Shown: one piece after another, positions 1-7,256 of the stretch
Layout: each line of letters starts with the position of its first letter
How positions within the stretch are numbered: the first letter of the stretch is position 1
Source: Pseudomonadota bacterium
Lineage (GTDB): Bacteria > Pseudomonadota > Alphaproteobacteria > Rhizobiales > Xanthobacteraceae
Assembly (NCBI GenBank): GCA_023432845.1
Contig: JAEZEY010000130.1
Coordinates: forward strand, 1-15,953
Length of the DNA stretch: 15,953 nt
Direction: 5' to 3'
Program-made: the position numbers and the translations under genes
Notes under the pieces: generated by a model
Database searches by the model: none
Seen by the model: only the letters and a program-made list of their open reading frames with translations
What the model was told of the DNA's origin: nothing

Positions 1-776
1 ATCTGGTGACGAAGGGCCTGCAGCGCATCTGGAAACCGCCGATCTTCGTGATCGTCGCGGTAGGCATCGCCTTCACAGTCGGTGCGTTTATGGCGGCGCG
101 ACCCTGGGTGATGCGGCGCTCGCGCGGCATGGAAAACCGCCGCAAGCATATCGCCGGCCTGTTCACCGTCCCGCTGGTCTTCGCCGCCGGCCTTTTGTCC
201 TTCGCGCATGGCGCCAATGACGTCGCCAACGCGGTCGGCCCCCTCGCGGCCATCGTCGCCGCGGCGCAGACCGGCTTCGCCGACGCCGAGAGGGTCGAGC
301 TGCCATTCTGGGTGCTGGCGATCGGCGCTGTCGGCATCGCGCTCGGCCTGGCCCTGTTCGGCCCGGCCCTGATCCGCACCGTCGGCGAGAAGATCACCCG
401 CATGGATACGATCCGCGCCTATTGCGTGGCCTTGTCGGCGGCGGTGACGGTGCTGGTGGCCTCCGCGCTCGGCCTGCCAGTTTCATCCACCCATATCGCC
501 GTCGGCGCCGTGTTCGGCGTCGGCTATCTGCGCGAGTACATCACCAACACCGGCGTTCCCAACCCGGCGGTCAAGCCGCGTACCTTGTTCCTCGAACCGT
601 CACGGCTCAATGAGACGCCAGAAATGGCGCTGTTGAACTTTCAGAAGCGCGAACGGCGCCGGCTGGTGCGGCGCCAGCACGTGCTCGGCATCGCCGCGGC
701 CTGGGTCATCACCGTGCCGGCCGCGGCAATCCTGTCCGCCCTGCTCTATCGCTTGATGTGGGCGATCGGCGGATAG
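1..776 (+). CDS. PiT-family inorganic phosphate transporter, C-terminal part
   Basis: This is an inner-membrane permease for inorganic phosphate, of the PiT (PHO4) family, which typically couples phosphate uptake to a cation gradient. The frame is open to the left edge (codon CTG at 3-5), so the 5' half lies outside the window; about 257 codons are visible against roughly 500 for a full protein. Counting from the GTG at 6, the family signature GANDVANAVGP is at residues 69-79 and the second repeat element GLPVSSTHIAVGAVFGVG at 156-173. Hydrophobic segments lie near residues 12-32, 50-68, 103-122, 138-158 and 230-252, with a basic cytoplasmic stretch around 210-225. The last 31 bases overlap the 3' end of the convergent Nudix gene. 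The family is certain. The true start is not visible, and the GTG at 6 should not be taken as it. Confidence 0.93.
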   Translation, partial: LVTKGLQRIWKPPIFVIVAVGIAFTVGAFMAARPWVMRRSRGMENRRKHIAGLFTVPLVFAAGLLSFAHGANDVANAVGPLAAIVAAAQTGFADAERVELPFWVLAIGAVGIALGLALFGPALIRTVGEKITRMDTIRAYCVALSAAVTVLVASALGLPVSSTHIAVGAVFGVGYLREYITNTGVPNPAVKPRTLFLEPSRLNETPEMALLNFQKRERRRLVRRQHVLGIAAAWVITVPAAAILSALLYRLMWAIGG

Positions 777-1261
777 GACGGCAGCCCGCCGGCGTGAAGA
801 CGCTGGTTGAGCTTCAGGGCGAGATCGGCGACCCGCGCATCCGACAGCAAACGCTTGGCTTCCGGCAGGCTGGCCCAATGCCGGTGGCGACGGCCCTTCT
901 CCGGCCACTCGTCCCATTGCTGCGTCACGCGCAACGGATACATCTCGACCTCGATGACCTTGCGGCGAAACGCCAGCGTCTTGAACGCCCGATACCTGCC
1001 GATCGGCATCGGCTCGACCTCCCCCTCGACACCGGCTTCTTCCATCGCCTCCTGCTCGGCAACCTGGGAGGGCGTGAGGCCCTCCATCGGATCACCCTTC
1101 GGGAAGATCCAGCGTCCGGTGCCGCGCGAGGTCACCAGAAGAAACACCACCTGTCCTTTGACGACAGTGTAGGGAATGGCGCCGAACTGACGGCTGACAC
1201 CCCGCCCGCCCACGCGAAGCAGCAGGCTGTCCGCGGCTTTCCTGATCACGCCGAGCGCCAA
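746..1261 (-). CDS. Nudix hydrolase (171 aa, TTG start)
   Basis: This is a Nudix-superfamily hydrolase, expected to cleave a nucleoside-diphosphate-linked or related pyrophosphate. The Nudix box spans residues 56-78: G56, then QEAMEEAGV at 70-78. The metal-binding glutamates E71, E74 and E75 are kept, but the usual upstream Glu is Leu62 and the usual Arg is Gln70. The lead-in WIFPKG (51-56) resembles the alphaproteobacterial group related to diphosphoinositol-polyphosphate phosphohydrolases. The start is TTG at 1261-1259, preceded by GGAG nine bases upstream; no ATG lies in frame before residue 59. The gene starts 31 bases after the tctA stop, so it is probably the last gene of the tctBA transcript. 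Its 3' end overlaps the phosphate permease gene by 31 bases. The family is secure; the substrate cannot be told. Confidence 0.88.
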   Translation of the reverse strand: MALGVIRKAADSLLLRVGGRGVSRQFGAIPYTVVKGQVVFLLVTSRGTGRWIFPKGDPMEGLTPSQVAEQEAMEEAGVEGEVEPMPIGRYRAFKTLAFRRKVIEVEMYPLRVTQQWDEWPEKGRRHRHWASLPEAKRLLSDARVADLALKLNQRLHAGGLPSYPPIAHIKR

Positions 1262-1292
1262 GACTGTCGTCTCCTTCGGTTGCGGACCTGCA

Positions 1293-2807
1293 CTAGTTTT
1301 CCGACTCGACGAACACTTCGTCGCGCCGCTTGCGAATCATCGGCAACAACGCGAGCACCAGCAGCGTCACCGAGATGGCGATCAGAACCGCCGAAATCGG
1401 CCGCGTGACGAAGACCGACGTGTCGCCGCGAGCGATCAGCATGGCGCGCCGCAGATTGTCTTCCATCAGCGGACCGAGCACAAAGGCGAGCACCAGGGGC
1501 GCCGGCTCGAAATCGTGCTTCACCAGCCAGTAGCCCAGGATGCCGAAGATCGCGGCGATGATGACGTCGCTCGGTGAATTGTCGATCGAATAGATGCCGA
1601 TACAGCAGAACACGATGATTGACGGGAACAGCAGCCGGTACGGCACCCGCAGCAGACGAACCCAAACGCCGACCATCGGCAGGTTGATGACGACCAGCAT
1701 CAGGTTGCCGAACCACATCGAGGCGATCATGCCCCAGAACAGGTCCGGTTGCTTGGTCATTACCTGCGGACCCGGAACAATGCCGTGAATGGTCATGGCG
1801 CCGACCATCAGCGCCATCACCGCATTCGGCGGAATGCCCAGCGTCAGCAGCGGAATGAACGAAGTCTGCGCCGCGGCGTTGTTGGCCGCCTCAGGCCCCG
1901 CCACGCCTTCGATAGCGCCGCGGCCGAAGCGCTTCGGATCCTTGGCGAGGCGCTTTTCCAGCGTATAGGCCGCGAAGGACGAGACCACCGCGCCGCCGCC
2001 GGGCAGGATGCCGAGCAGCGAGCCGAGGAAGGTACCGCGCGCGATCGGGCCGGCCGAGTCCTTCAGGTCCTGCCGGGTCGGCATCAGGCCCTTGATCTTC
2101 CCTTCGATGACGTCGCGGTTGGAGCCCGACGCCTCGAGATTGCGGATGATCTCGGCAAAACCGAACAGGCCCATCGCCACATTGGTGAAGCCAATGCCGT
2201 CGAGCAATTCCGGCATTCCGAGCGTCATGCGGCCGGCGCCGGTGTCGAGATCGGAGCCGACAGTCGACAACAGCAGACCGGCCAACACCATGGCGATCGA
2301 CTTGATGACGGAGCCCTTGGCCAGTACCACCGCGAAGATGAGACCGAGCAGCATCAACGCGAAATATTCAGCCGGGCCGAATTCCAGCGCGACCTTGGTC
2401 AGCGGCTGGCCGAGCGCGGCGACCAGTACGGTCGCGACGCAACCAGCGAAGAAGGAACCGATGGCGGCAATCGCGAGCGCGGCGCCGGCGCGGCCCTGCT
2501 TGGCCATCTCATGGCCGTCGAGACAGGTGATGACCGAGGTCGCCTCGCCGGGAATGTTGACCAGGATCGACGTCGTCGAGCCGCCGTATTGCGCGCCGTA
2601 GTAGATGCCGGCCAGCATGATAAGCGCGCCGACCGGGTCGAGCCCGAAAGTGATCGGCAGCAGCATGGCGATGGTCGCGACGGTGCCTATGCCCGGCAAT
2701 ACGCCGACCAGCGTGCCGACCAGCGCGCCCAGAAGACAGAAACCGAGATTGACGGGATGCCCGGCGATCGAAAAGCCGAGCCACAGATTGGAAAGAAGAT
2801 CGGACAT
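1293..2807 (-). CDS. tctA: Tripartite tricarboxylate transporter, large membrane subunit TctA
   Basis: This is the large permease subunit of a tripartite tricarboxylate transporter (TTT), which imports citrate-like or other carboxylates using a periplasmic TctC protein. The 504-residue length is normal for the family. Conserved elements are GTLVGVLPGIG (31-41), GAQYGGSTTSILVNIPGE (71-88), LLGILPGGGAVVSSF (264-278) and TLGIPPNAVMAL (322-333), within ten or more hydrophobic segments. The protein ends in a short charged tail. The start ATG at 2807 lies 12 bases after the tctB stop, so the two are co-transcribed, and the Nudix gene follows. No tctC gene is in the window, so the substrate is unknown and the binding protein must come from elsewhere. 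Identity as TctA is very secure; the symbol names the family, not citrate specificity. Confidence 0.95.
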   Translation of the reverse strand: MSDLLSNLWLGFSIAGHPVNLGFCLLGALVGTLVGVLPGIGTVATIAMLLPITFGLDPVGALIMLAGIYYGAQYGGSTTSILVNIPGEATSVITCLDGHEMAKQGRAGAALAIAAIGSFFAGCVATVLVAALGQPLTKVALEFGPAEYFALMLLGLIFAVVLAKGSVIKSIAMVLAGLLLSTVGSDLDTGAGRMTLGMPELLDGIGFTNVAMGLFGFAEIIRNLEASGSNRDVIEGKIKGLMPTRQDLKDSAGPIARGTFLGSLLGILPGGGAVVSSFAAYTLEKRLAKDPKRFGRGAIEGVAGPEAANNAAAQTSFIPLLTLGIPPNAVMALMVGAMTIHGIVPGPQVMTKQPDLFWGMIASMWFGNLMLVVINLPMVGVWVRLLRVPYRLLFPSIIVFCCIGIYSIDNSPSDVIIAAIFGILGYWLVKHDFEPAPLVLAFVLGPLMEDNLRRAMLIARGDTSVFVTRPISAVLIAISVTLLVLALLPMIRKRRDEVFVESEN

Positions 2808-2819
2808 TGCGGGCTTGTC

Positions 2820-3356
2820 CTAGAAAGCAGGCCAGAGCGGAAATGGCAGTTGCAGCAAATAACGGAACAGCACGACGCAGAATGCCGTCATCGCCGCGCC
2901 TGCGATCAGGCTTTCCACCCATCTGATCTGCCGTCCGCCCATGACGGAAATCATAAAGGCCAGGAAGGTCGCGGCGATCAGGCCGAATTCCGGAATCTTC
3001 ACCGCAAGGCCGAAGAACGTGAAATGGAAACCGCGGATCGTGACGGCGAACACGATGATCGCGCACACGACATAGGCCGGGCCGCGCAGCGCATAGCTCT
3101 CCAGCGGAGGGCCGTCGACGAACAGGCCGGAGATCGCGATGGCCGCACCGACGGCGATCAGGAGCCAGGCGAACAGCCGCGGCGTGGTGCCGGGGCCGAA
3201 GGAAAAGCCGCGCATGCCGGCAAGATCGCTGCCCGCCCACAATGCGAACGCGGCGAGCGCGATCAGGGCAAGCCCGCCGTAGAAATCGCGGGGGCCGCGA
3301 ATCCGCAACGAAAAATTGCCCCCGTTCGCGGGGGAGGATTTCGCTTCCTCCGCCAT
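2820..3356 (-). CDS. tctB: Tripartite tricarboxylate transporter, small membrane subunit TctB
   Basis: This is the small membrane subunit of the TTT system, partner of the TctA protein encoded directly downstream. The 178 residues form about four hydrophobic segments (near 28-43, 60-80, 92-107 and 125-175) after a polar N-terminus. RGPRDFYGGL (20-29) and the FSFGPGTTPRLFAWLL stretch (51-66) are typical of TctB. The ATG at 3354-3356 is preceded by GGAG with a seven-base spacer. It is the first gene of the minus-strand run tctB-tctA-nudix and diverges from the aminotransferase gene across 212 bases. Sequence conservation in TctB is low in general, so the call leans partly on the adjacent TctA. 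Confidence 0.9.
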   Translation of the reverse strand: MAEEAKSSPANGGNFSLRIRGPRDFYGGLALIALAAFALWAGSDLAGMRGFSFGPGTTPRLFAWLLIAVGAAIAISGLFVDGPPLESYALRGPAYVVCAIIVFAVTIRGFHFTFFGLAVKIPEFGLIAATFLAFMISVMGGRQIRWVESLIAGAAMTAFCVVLFRYLLQLPFPLWPAF

Positions 3357-3421
3357 CTATTGTCTCCAACCGAAACCAATTGCCCCGGTTGCCGTCTAGC
3401 ACAGACAGGCGGATCGCCAAA

Positions 3422-3437
3422 AGCAATGCATTGGCCG
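3422..3437 (-). promoter_or_regulatory. Weak sigma-54-like promoter candidate for tctBA
   Basis: Read on the minus strand the bases are CGGCCAA-TGCA-TTGCT. The invariant GG and GC are ten bases apart and the -12 element TTGCT is perfect, but the -24 element keeps only GGC (8 of 12 consensus positions). It would start RNA near 3411, about 55 bases before tctB. It is clearly weaker than the two sites at 8322 and 8556 and could be chance. Confidence 0.25.
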
Positions 3438-3568
3438 ATACGCACAAGCGGCCCTCTGCTGTGCCGCCACTGACCGCAAGTGCGAAACGCAACCGCCAAC
3501 CTTGACCCGAGCGGCGCCACAGATCATCAAGGAGACCGATCCTCGCGCCATCCGGAGCCGCCGTTCCC

Positions 3569-4750
3569 ATGTTTGATTTCGACCGCATCATCGAACGCCG
3601 CGGCACGCATTCGACCAAGTGGGACAACATCGCCAAGCTGTCCGGCATCACCGCGCCGGATGCATTGCCGATGTGGGTGGCGGATATGGACTTCGCGGCC
3701 CCGCCGGGCGTCACCGAGGCGCTGATGGCCGAGGTGAGCCGCGGTGTGCACGGCTATTATGCCGACACCGGCAGCTGGACGGAGGCGCTCGTCGCCTGGC
3801 TCAAGCGCCGGCACCAGTTGGACGTCGATCCCGCCTGGGTCACGCCGGTGCCGGGCATTGTCGCCGGCCTCGGCATGCTGATCCAGGCCGTCAGCGAGCC
3901 GGGCGACGAGATCGTGCTGTTCCCGCCGGCCTATCATGCCTTCCGCAAGATCATTCTCGCCAACGACCGCCGCATTCTCGACGCCCAGCTCGGCAACCAG
4001 CAGGGCCGCTATGTCATGGACCTCGAGGCCTTGCGCAAGCAGATCACACCGCGCACCAAGATCGTGTTCCTGTGCAGCCCGCACAATCCGGGCGGCACCG
4101 TGTGGGCCGCCGAAGAGCTCAAGGCCCTCGCCCACTTCTGCGCCGAGCACGATCTCATCCTCGCCTCCGACGAGATTCACTGCGACCTCATCTTCAGCCA
4201 CGCCAGGCACACGCCGACGCTCAACGCCGCGCCGGAGATCGCCGACCGTATCGTGTCATGCTTTGCCGCAACCAAGACCTTCAACCTCGCCGGCGCCCAT
4301 ATGGGCGCGCTGGTGACCTCGAACCCGGTGCTGCGCAAGAAGATCGAGGCACGCGTCGCCGCCGCCAATCTCACCTCGCTCGCCAGCTTCGGCATGATCG
4401 CAACCGAAGCGGCCTGGCGCACCGGCGAAGCCTGGCTCGACGCGCTGCTGCCCTATCTCGAGGCGAACCGCGAACTGTTCCACGCCCGGATCGAGAAGGC
4501 GGCGCCCGGCGCCCGTGCCATGAAGCTCGACGCGACATATCTCGCCTGGATCGACTTCTCCGGCACCGGGCTTGCCGCCGAGGATGTCGCGGGCCGTGTC
4601 GCCAAGCGCGCGCGCATCTTCGCTTCGCCCGGCCCGCAGTTCGGCCCCGGCGGCGAGAGCTGGCTGCGTTTCAACTTCGCGACGCCGCGGTCGGTGCTCA
4701 ATCAAGCCCTCGACCGGCTCGACGAGGCCTTCGCCGACCTGCGCAAATAA
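3569..4750 (+). CDS. MalY/PatB-type PLP-dependent C-S lyase (aminotransferase fold I)
   Basis: This is a cytoplasmic PLP enzyme of the MalY/PatB group, whose members act as cystathionine beta-lyases or cysteine-S-conjugate beta-lyases, releasing pyruvate, ammonia and a thiol. The 393-residue length is typical. Visible family marks are ALPMWVADMDF (32-42), HGYY (61-64), PHNPGG with Asn173, SDEIHCDL with Asp201 (200-207), the PLP-binding lysine K236 in ATKTFNLAG, and GPQFGPGGESWLRFNFATPR (355-374) with the carboxylate-binding Arg367. The ATG at 3569 has GGAG at 3554-3557. A C26-type hydrolase gene begins 33 bases downstream on the same strand, which suggests an operon. Whether it serves methionine biosynthesis or breaks down an S-conjugate is not settled by sequence; fold and subgroup are very likely right. 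Confidence 0.9.
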   Translation: MFDFDRIIERRGTHSTKWDNIAKLSGITAPDALPMWVADMDFAAPPGVTEALMAEVSRGVHGYYADTGSWTEALVAWLKRRHQLDVDPAWVTPVPGIVAGLGMLIQAVSEPGDEIVLFPPAYHAFRKIILANDRRILDAQLGNQQGRYVMDLEALRKQITPRTKIVFLCSPHNPGGTVWAAEELKALAHFCAEHDLILASDEIHCDLIFSHARHTPTLNAAPEIADRIVSCFAATKTFNLAGAHMGALVTSNPVLRKKIEARVAAANLTSLASFGMIATEAAWRTGEAWLDALLPYLEANRELFHARIEKAAPGARAMKLDATYLAWIDFSGTGLAAEDVAGRVAKRARIFASPGPQFGPGGESWLRFNFATPRSVLNQALDRLDEAFADLRK

Positions 4751-4783
4751 GTGCTATAAACAATCCGGTTTGAGAATCTCTCC

Positions 4784-5554
4784 ATGAAGCGGCCCGTCGT
4801 CGGCATCATCGGCAATATGCATCTCGCCGAGAACCGGTTTCCGGCGCAGCGCGTCGGCGAGCGCAATCTGCGCGCCGTGCATGATGTCGTCGGCGCCCTG
4901 CCCCTGATGTTCGCCGGCTCGCCTGAGATCACTGACGTCGATGCGCTGCTCGACGTCGTCGATGGCATCGTACTGACCGGCGGCCGAGCCAATGTTCATC
5001 CAACACGGTTCGGTGTCGAGCCGCATCTGAGCTATGAGCCTTATGACGAGCTGCGCGACGCGCTGGCGCTCGATCTGGTGAACGCCTGTGTCGAGCGCGG
5101 CGTGCCGCTGCTCGGCATCTGTCGAGGCTTCCAGGAGATGGCGGTCGCCTTCGGCTCGACGCTGCATCCGGAAATCCGCGAACTGCCCGGCCGCATCAAT
5201 CACCGCATGCCGCGGCTGCCGAACGGTGAAATTCATCCCGACCACGCCGTCATCTACGGTGACCGCCACGCCGTGCATCTGACCTCGGGCGGCGTTTTCG
5301 CGCGCATCTTCGGCGCCGACACCATCCGGGTGAACTCACTGCACGGCCAAGGCATCCTCGAACCCGGTAAGCGCATCGTTGTCGAAGGTCTCGCCGACGA
5401 CGGCACCATCGAGGCGATCTACGTCGAAGGCGCGGCAGGCTTCGCCCTCGGCGTCCAGTGGCACGCCGAGTACGATCCACAAACCAATCCGGTCAACCGC
5501 GCGCTGTTCGAAGCCTTCGGCAGCGCGGTGAAGGCTTACGTCCGGCGGGACTAA
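4784..5554 (+). CDS. Gamma-glutamyl-gamma-aminobutyrate hydrolase family protein (peptidase C26)
   Basis: This is a class I glutamine amidotransferase-like hydrolase of the peptidase C26 / PuuD family. Characterised members hydrolyse gamma-glutamyl amide bonds, for example gamma-glutamyl-GABA in putrescine breakdown. The catalytic triad is visible: nucleophile C113 in GICRGFQE (111-118), and H227 and E229 in VQWHAEYD (224-231). DGIVLTGGRANVHP (60-73) is the usual oxyanion-region strand and loop, and INHRMPR and VNSLHGQG are further family positions. The 256-residue length is normal. The start ATG at 4784 has only a weak GAGA upstream, so translation may depend on the preceding aminotransferase gene. 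The stop overlaps the stop of the convergent permease gene by three bases. No polyamine genes are nearby, so the PuuD role itself is not implied. Confidence 0.9.
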   Translation: MKRPVVGIIGNMHLAENRFPAQRVGERNLRAVHDVVGALPLMFAGSPEITDVDALLDVVDGIVLTGGRANVHPTRFGVEPHLSYEPYDELRDALALDLVNACVERGVPLLGICRGFQEMAVAFGSTLHPEIRELPGRINHRMPRLPNGEIHPDHAVIYGDRHAVHLTSGGVFARIFGADTIRVNSLHGQGILEPGKRIVVEGLADDGTIEAIYVEGAAGFALGVQWHAEYDPQTNPVNRALFEAFGSAVKAYVRRD

Positions 5555-6408
5555 CGCGACACGCCGTGGCGGCGCAGCACCGTCGATTCGATCGCCTGGA
5601 TGATGACGAACAGCGCCGTCGAGATCGCAGCCAGAACGACAATGGCGGTCATCACCAGATTCATCTGGAAGATCTGGCTCCCGTAAGTGATCAGATAGCC
5701 GAGCCCGGCCTTGGCCGCCTGGAACTCGCCGACCACGACACCGACCAGCGCCAGGCCGACATTGACCTTCAGCGCCGAGATGATAGTCGGCACGCTGCCG
5801 GGCAGCACGATTTTGTCGAGGATCTGGCGCTTCGAGGCGCCGAACAGCCGTGCCAGCTTGATCTTGTCTGAGTCGATTGCCTTGAAGCCGGTGAACAGCA
5901 TCAGCACCGTGACGAAGACACTCACGGCAATCGCCATCGCGTAGATCGAGGCGGCGTCGCCCAGCCAGATATAGAAGATCGGCACCAACGCGATCTTCGG
6001 GATGGCGTTGAGCACGACGATGAACGGATCGAGCACCCGGTAGAGATAATCCGACCACCACAGCGCGATGGCGCACAAGAGGCCGAGAAACATGCCGCCG
6101 GCGAAGCCGACGATGGTTTCGAACAAGGTCACCCAGGTGTGCATCAGCAGCGAGCCGTCGCTGGCGCCCGCCATGAAGGTGCGCGCCACTGCCGAGGGAT
6201 AACTGGTCAGCATCGGATTGATCCAGCCGGCGCGCGGCGCGACTTCCCAGAGCACGAGGAAAGCGACGATCAGTCCGATCTGCCACAGGCTGATCGACCA
6301 TGCCCGCCAGCGCAGCGCGCGTAAGTAGGCTTCGTAGGCAGCACTGCGGCCGCTCGGCGCCGCGCCTTTCGCGGCGACCTTGGTGTCGACAATCGCTTCG
6401 CTGCTCAT
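5551..6408 (-). CDS. ABC importer permease, SsuC/TauC type
   Basis: This is the inner-membrane permease of a nitrate/sulfonate/taurine-type ABC importer. Its 285 residues include a polar N-terminal extension of about 36 residues, then about six membrane segments (near 40-56, 95-118, 125-147, 153-174, 208-228 and 252-272). The cytoplasmic loop that docks with the ATPase is ARLFGASKRQILDKIVLP (186-203), matching the EAA-loop pattern of binding-protein-dependent permeases. The ATG at 6408 has a near-perfect AAGGAGG with a five-base spacer. It is the last gene of the minus-strand binding protein-ATPase-permease operon and starts 27 bases after the ATPase stop. Family membership is firm; substrate cannot be assigned from the permease. 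Confidence 0.93.
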   Translation of the reverse strand: MSSEAIVDTKVAAKGAAPSGRSAAYEAYLRALRWRAWSISLWQIGLIVAFLVLWEVAPRAGWINPMLTSYPSAVARTFMAGASDGSLLMHTWVTLFETIVGFAGGMFLGLLCAIALWWSDYLYRVLDPFIVVLNAIPKIALVPIFYIWLGDAASIYAMAIAVSVFVTVLMLFTGFKAIDSDKIKLARLFGASKRQILDKIVLPGSVPTIISALKVNVGLALVGVVVGEFQAAKAGLGYLITYGSQIFQMNLVMTAIVVLAAISTALFVIIQAIESTVLRRHGVSR

Positions 6409-6435
6409 GGTGTCCTCCTTGGTGCGCCCTTGGCG

Positions 6436-7233
6436 TCAGTGGACTTCGTGCAGATCGAGTTCGTCCCAGATGGTCTGGAAGTACTGCCCGAATTCAGGAC
6501 ACTTGCGCGCCTCGAACGGCGTCGGCCGCTTGTCTCCGAAAGACGGGAACGAGATGTGATGCTCGCTCTTGATGCGTCCCGGCCGCCGGCTCATGACGAT
6601 GACGCGATCGGCCATGCTGATGGCTTCGCCGATATCGTGGGTCACCAGGATGACGGTCTTGCCCTCTGCCTGGAGAATGGCGGCGATCTCGTCGGAGAGC
6701 GCCAGCCGCGTCTGATAGTCGAGCGCGGAGAAAGGCTCGTCGAGCAACAACAGATCAGGCTCGCAGCATAGCGTGCGGGCCAGCGCCGCGCGCTGGCGCA
6801 TGCCGCCGGACAACTGATGCGGCAGGCTGTGCATGAACTCGCCGAGCCCGTAGCGGGTGAGCAGGGTCTCGGCGCGCTGGCGAGCGCGGCGGCGGTCGAG
6901 GCCGAGCAGCTCGGCGCCGAGCATCACGTTATCGACGATACTGCGCCAGTCGAGCAGCGTGTCCTTCTGGAACATGAAACCGACCTGCGGCGACGGCGCC
7001 GTCACTTCGAGACCGTCGACCTTGATGCTGCCGCGCGAGGCTGGCATCAGGCCGGACACCAAAGTCAGCAGCGTGCTCTTGCCGCAACCCGACGAGCCGA
7101 CAAGGGCGATGAACTCGCCCTTGGCGACGTCGAGGGAGATGTTGGACAGGGCCAGCGTTTCGCGTTCGGGCGTGAAGTAGTTCAGCGTCACGTCGCGAAT
7201 CTCGACCGCGGGGATCGGCGTGTTGCGCAGCAT
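6436..7233 (-). CDS. ABC importer ATPase, SsuB/TauB type
   Basis: This is the ATP-hydrolysing subunit of the importer. With the start used here it has 265 residues: Walker A GSSGCGKST (46-54), Q-loop Q89, signature LSGGMRQR (141-148), Walker B LLLLDEP (161-167) and switch histidine H199. The tail EARKCPEFGQYFQTIWDEL is typical of the nitrate/sulfonate/taurine ATPases. The ATG at 7233-7231 is preferred because GGGAG lies seven bases upstream. A GTG at 7260-7258 would overlap the binding-protein stop as GTGA and add nine residues; translational coupling from there is possible but its ribosome site is poorer. The gene lies between the binding protein (23-base gap) and the permease (27-base gap). 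Confidence 0.95.
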   Translation of the reverse strand: MLRNTPIPAVEIRDVTLNYFTPERETLALSNISLDVAKGEFIALVGSSGCGKSTLLTLVSGLMPASRGSIKVDGLEVTAPSPQVGFMFQKDTLLDWRSIVDNVMLGAELLGLDRRRARQRAETLLTRYGLGEFMHSLPHQLSGGMRQRAALARTLCCEPDLLLLDEPFSALDYQTRLALSDEIAAILQAEGKTVILVTHDIGEAISMADRVIVMSRRPGRIKSEHHISFPSFGDKRPTPFEARKCPEFGQYFQTIWDELDLHEVH

Positions 7234-7256
7234 CGGTATGGCTCCCGGCGCGGCGT

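Noticed and set aside
1749..3473. 574-codon plus-strand open frame opposite tctA and tctB
   Set aside because: Its product is dominated by Arg, Gln, Asp, Glu and Gly with no domain, the usual look of an antisense frame over a GC-rich membrane protein gene. TctA and TctB on the other strand are unmistakable.
2509..3714. 401-codon minus-strand frame covering tctB and the divergent gap
   Set aside because: It is out of frame with both TctB and TctA, spans the promoter region and shows no family motif.
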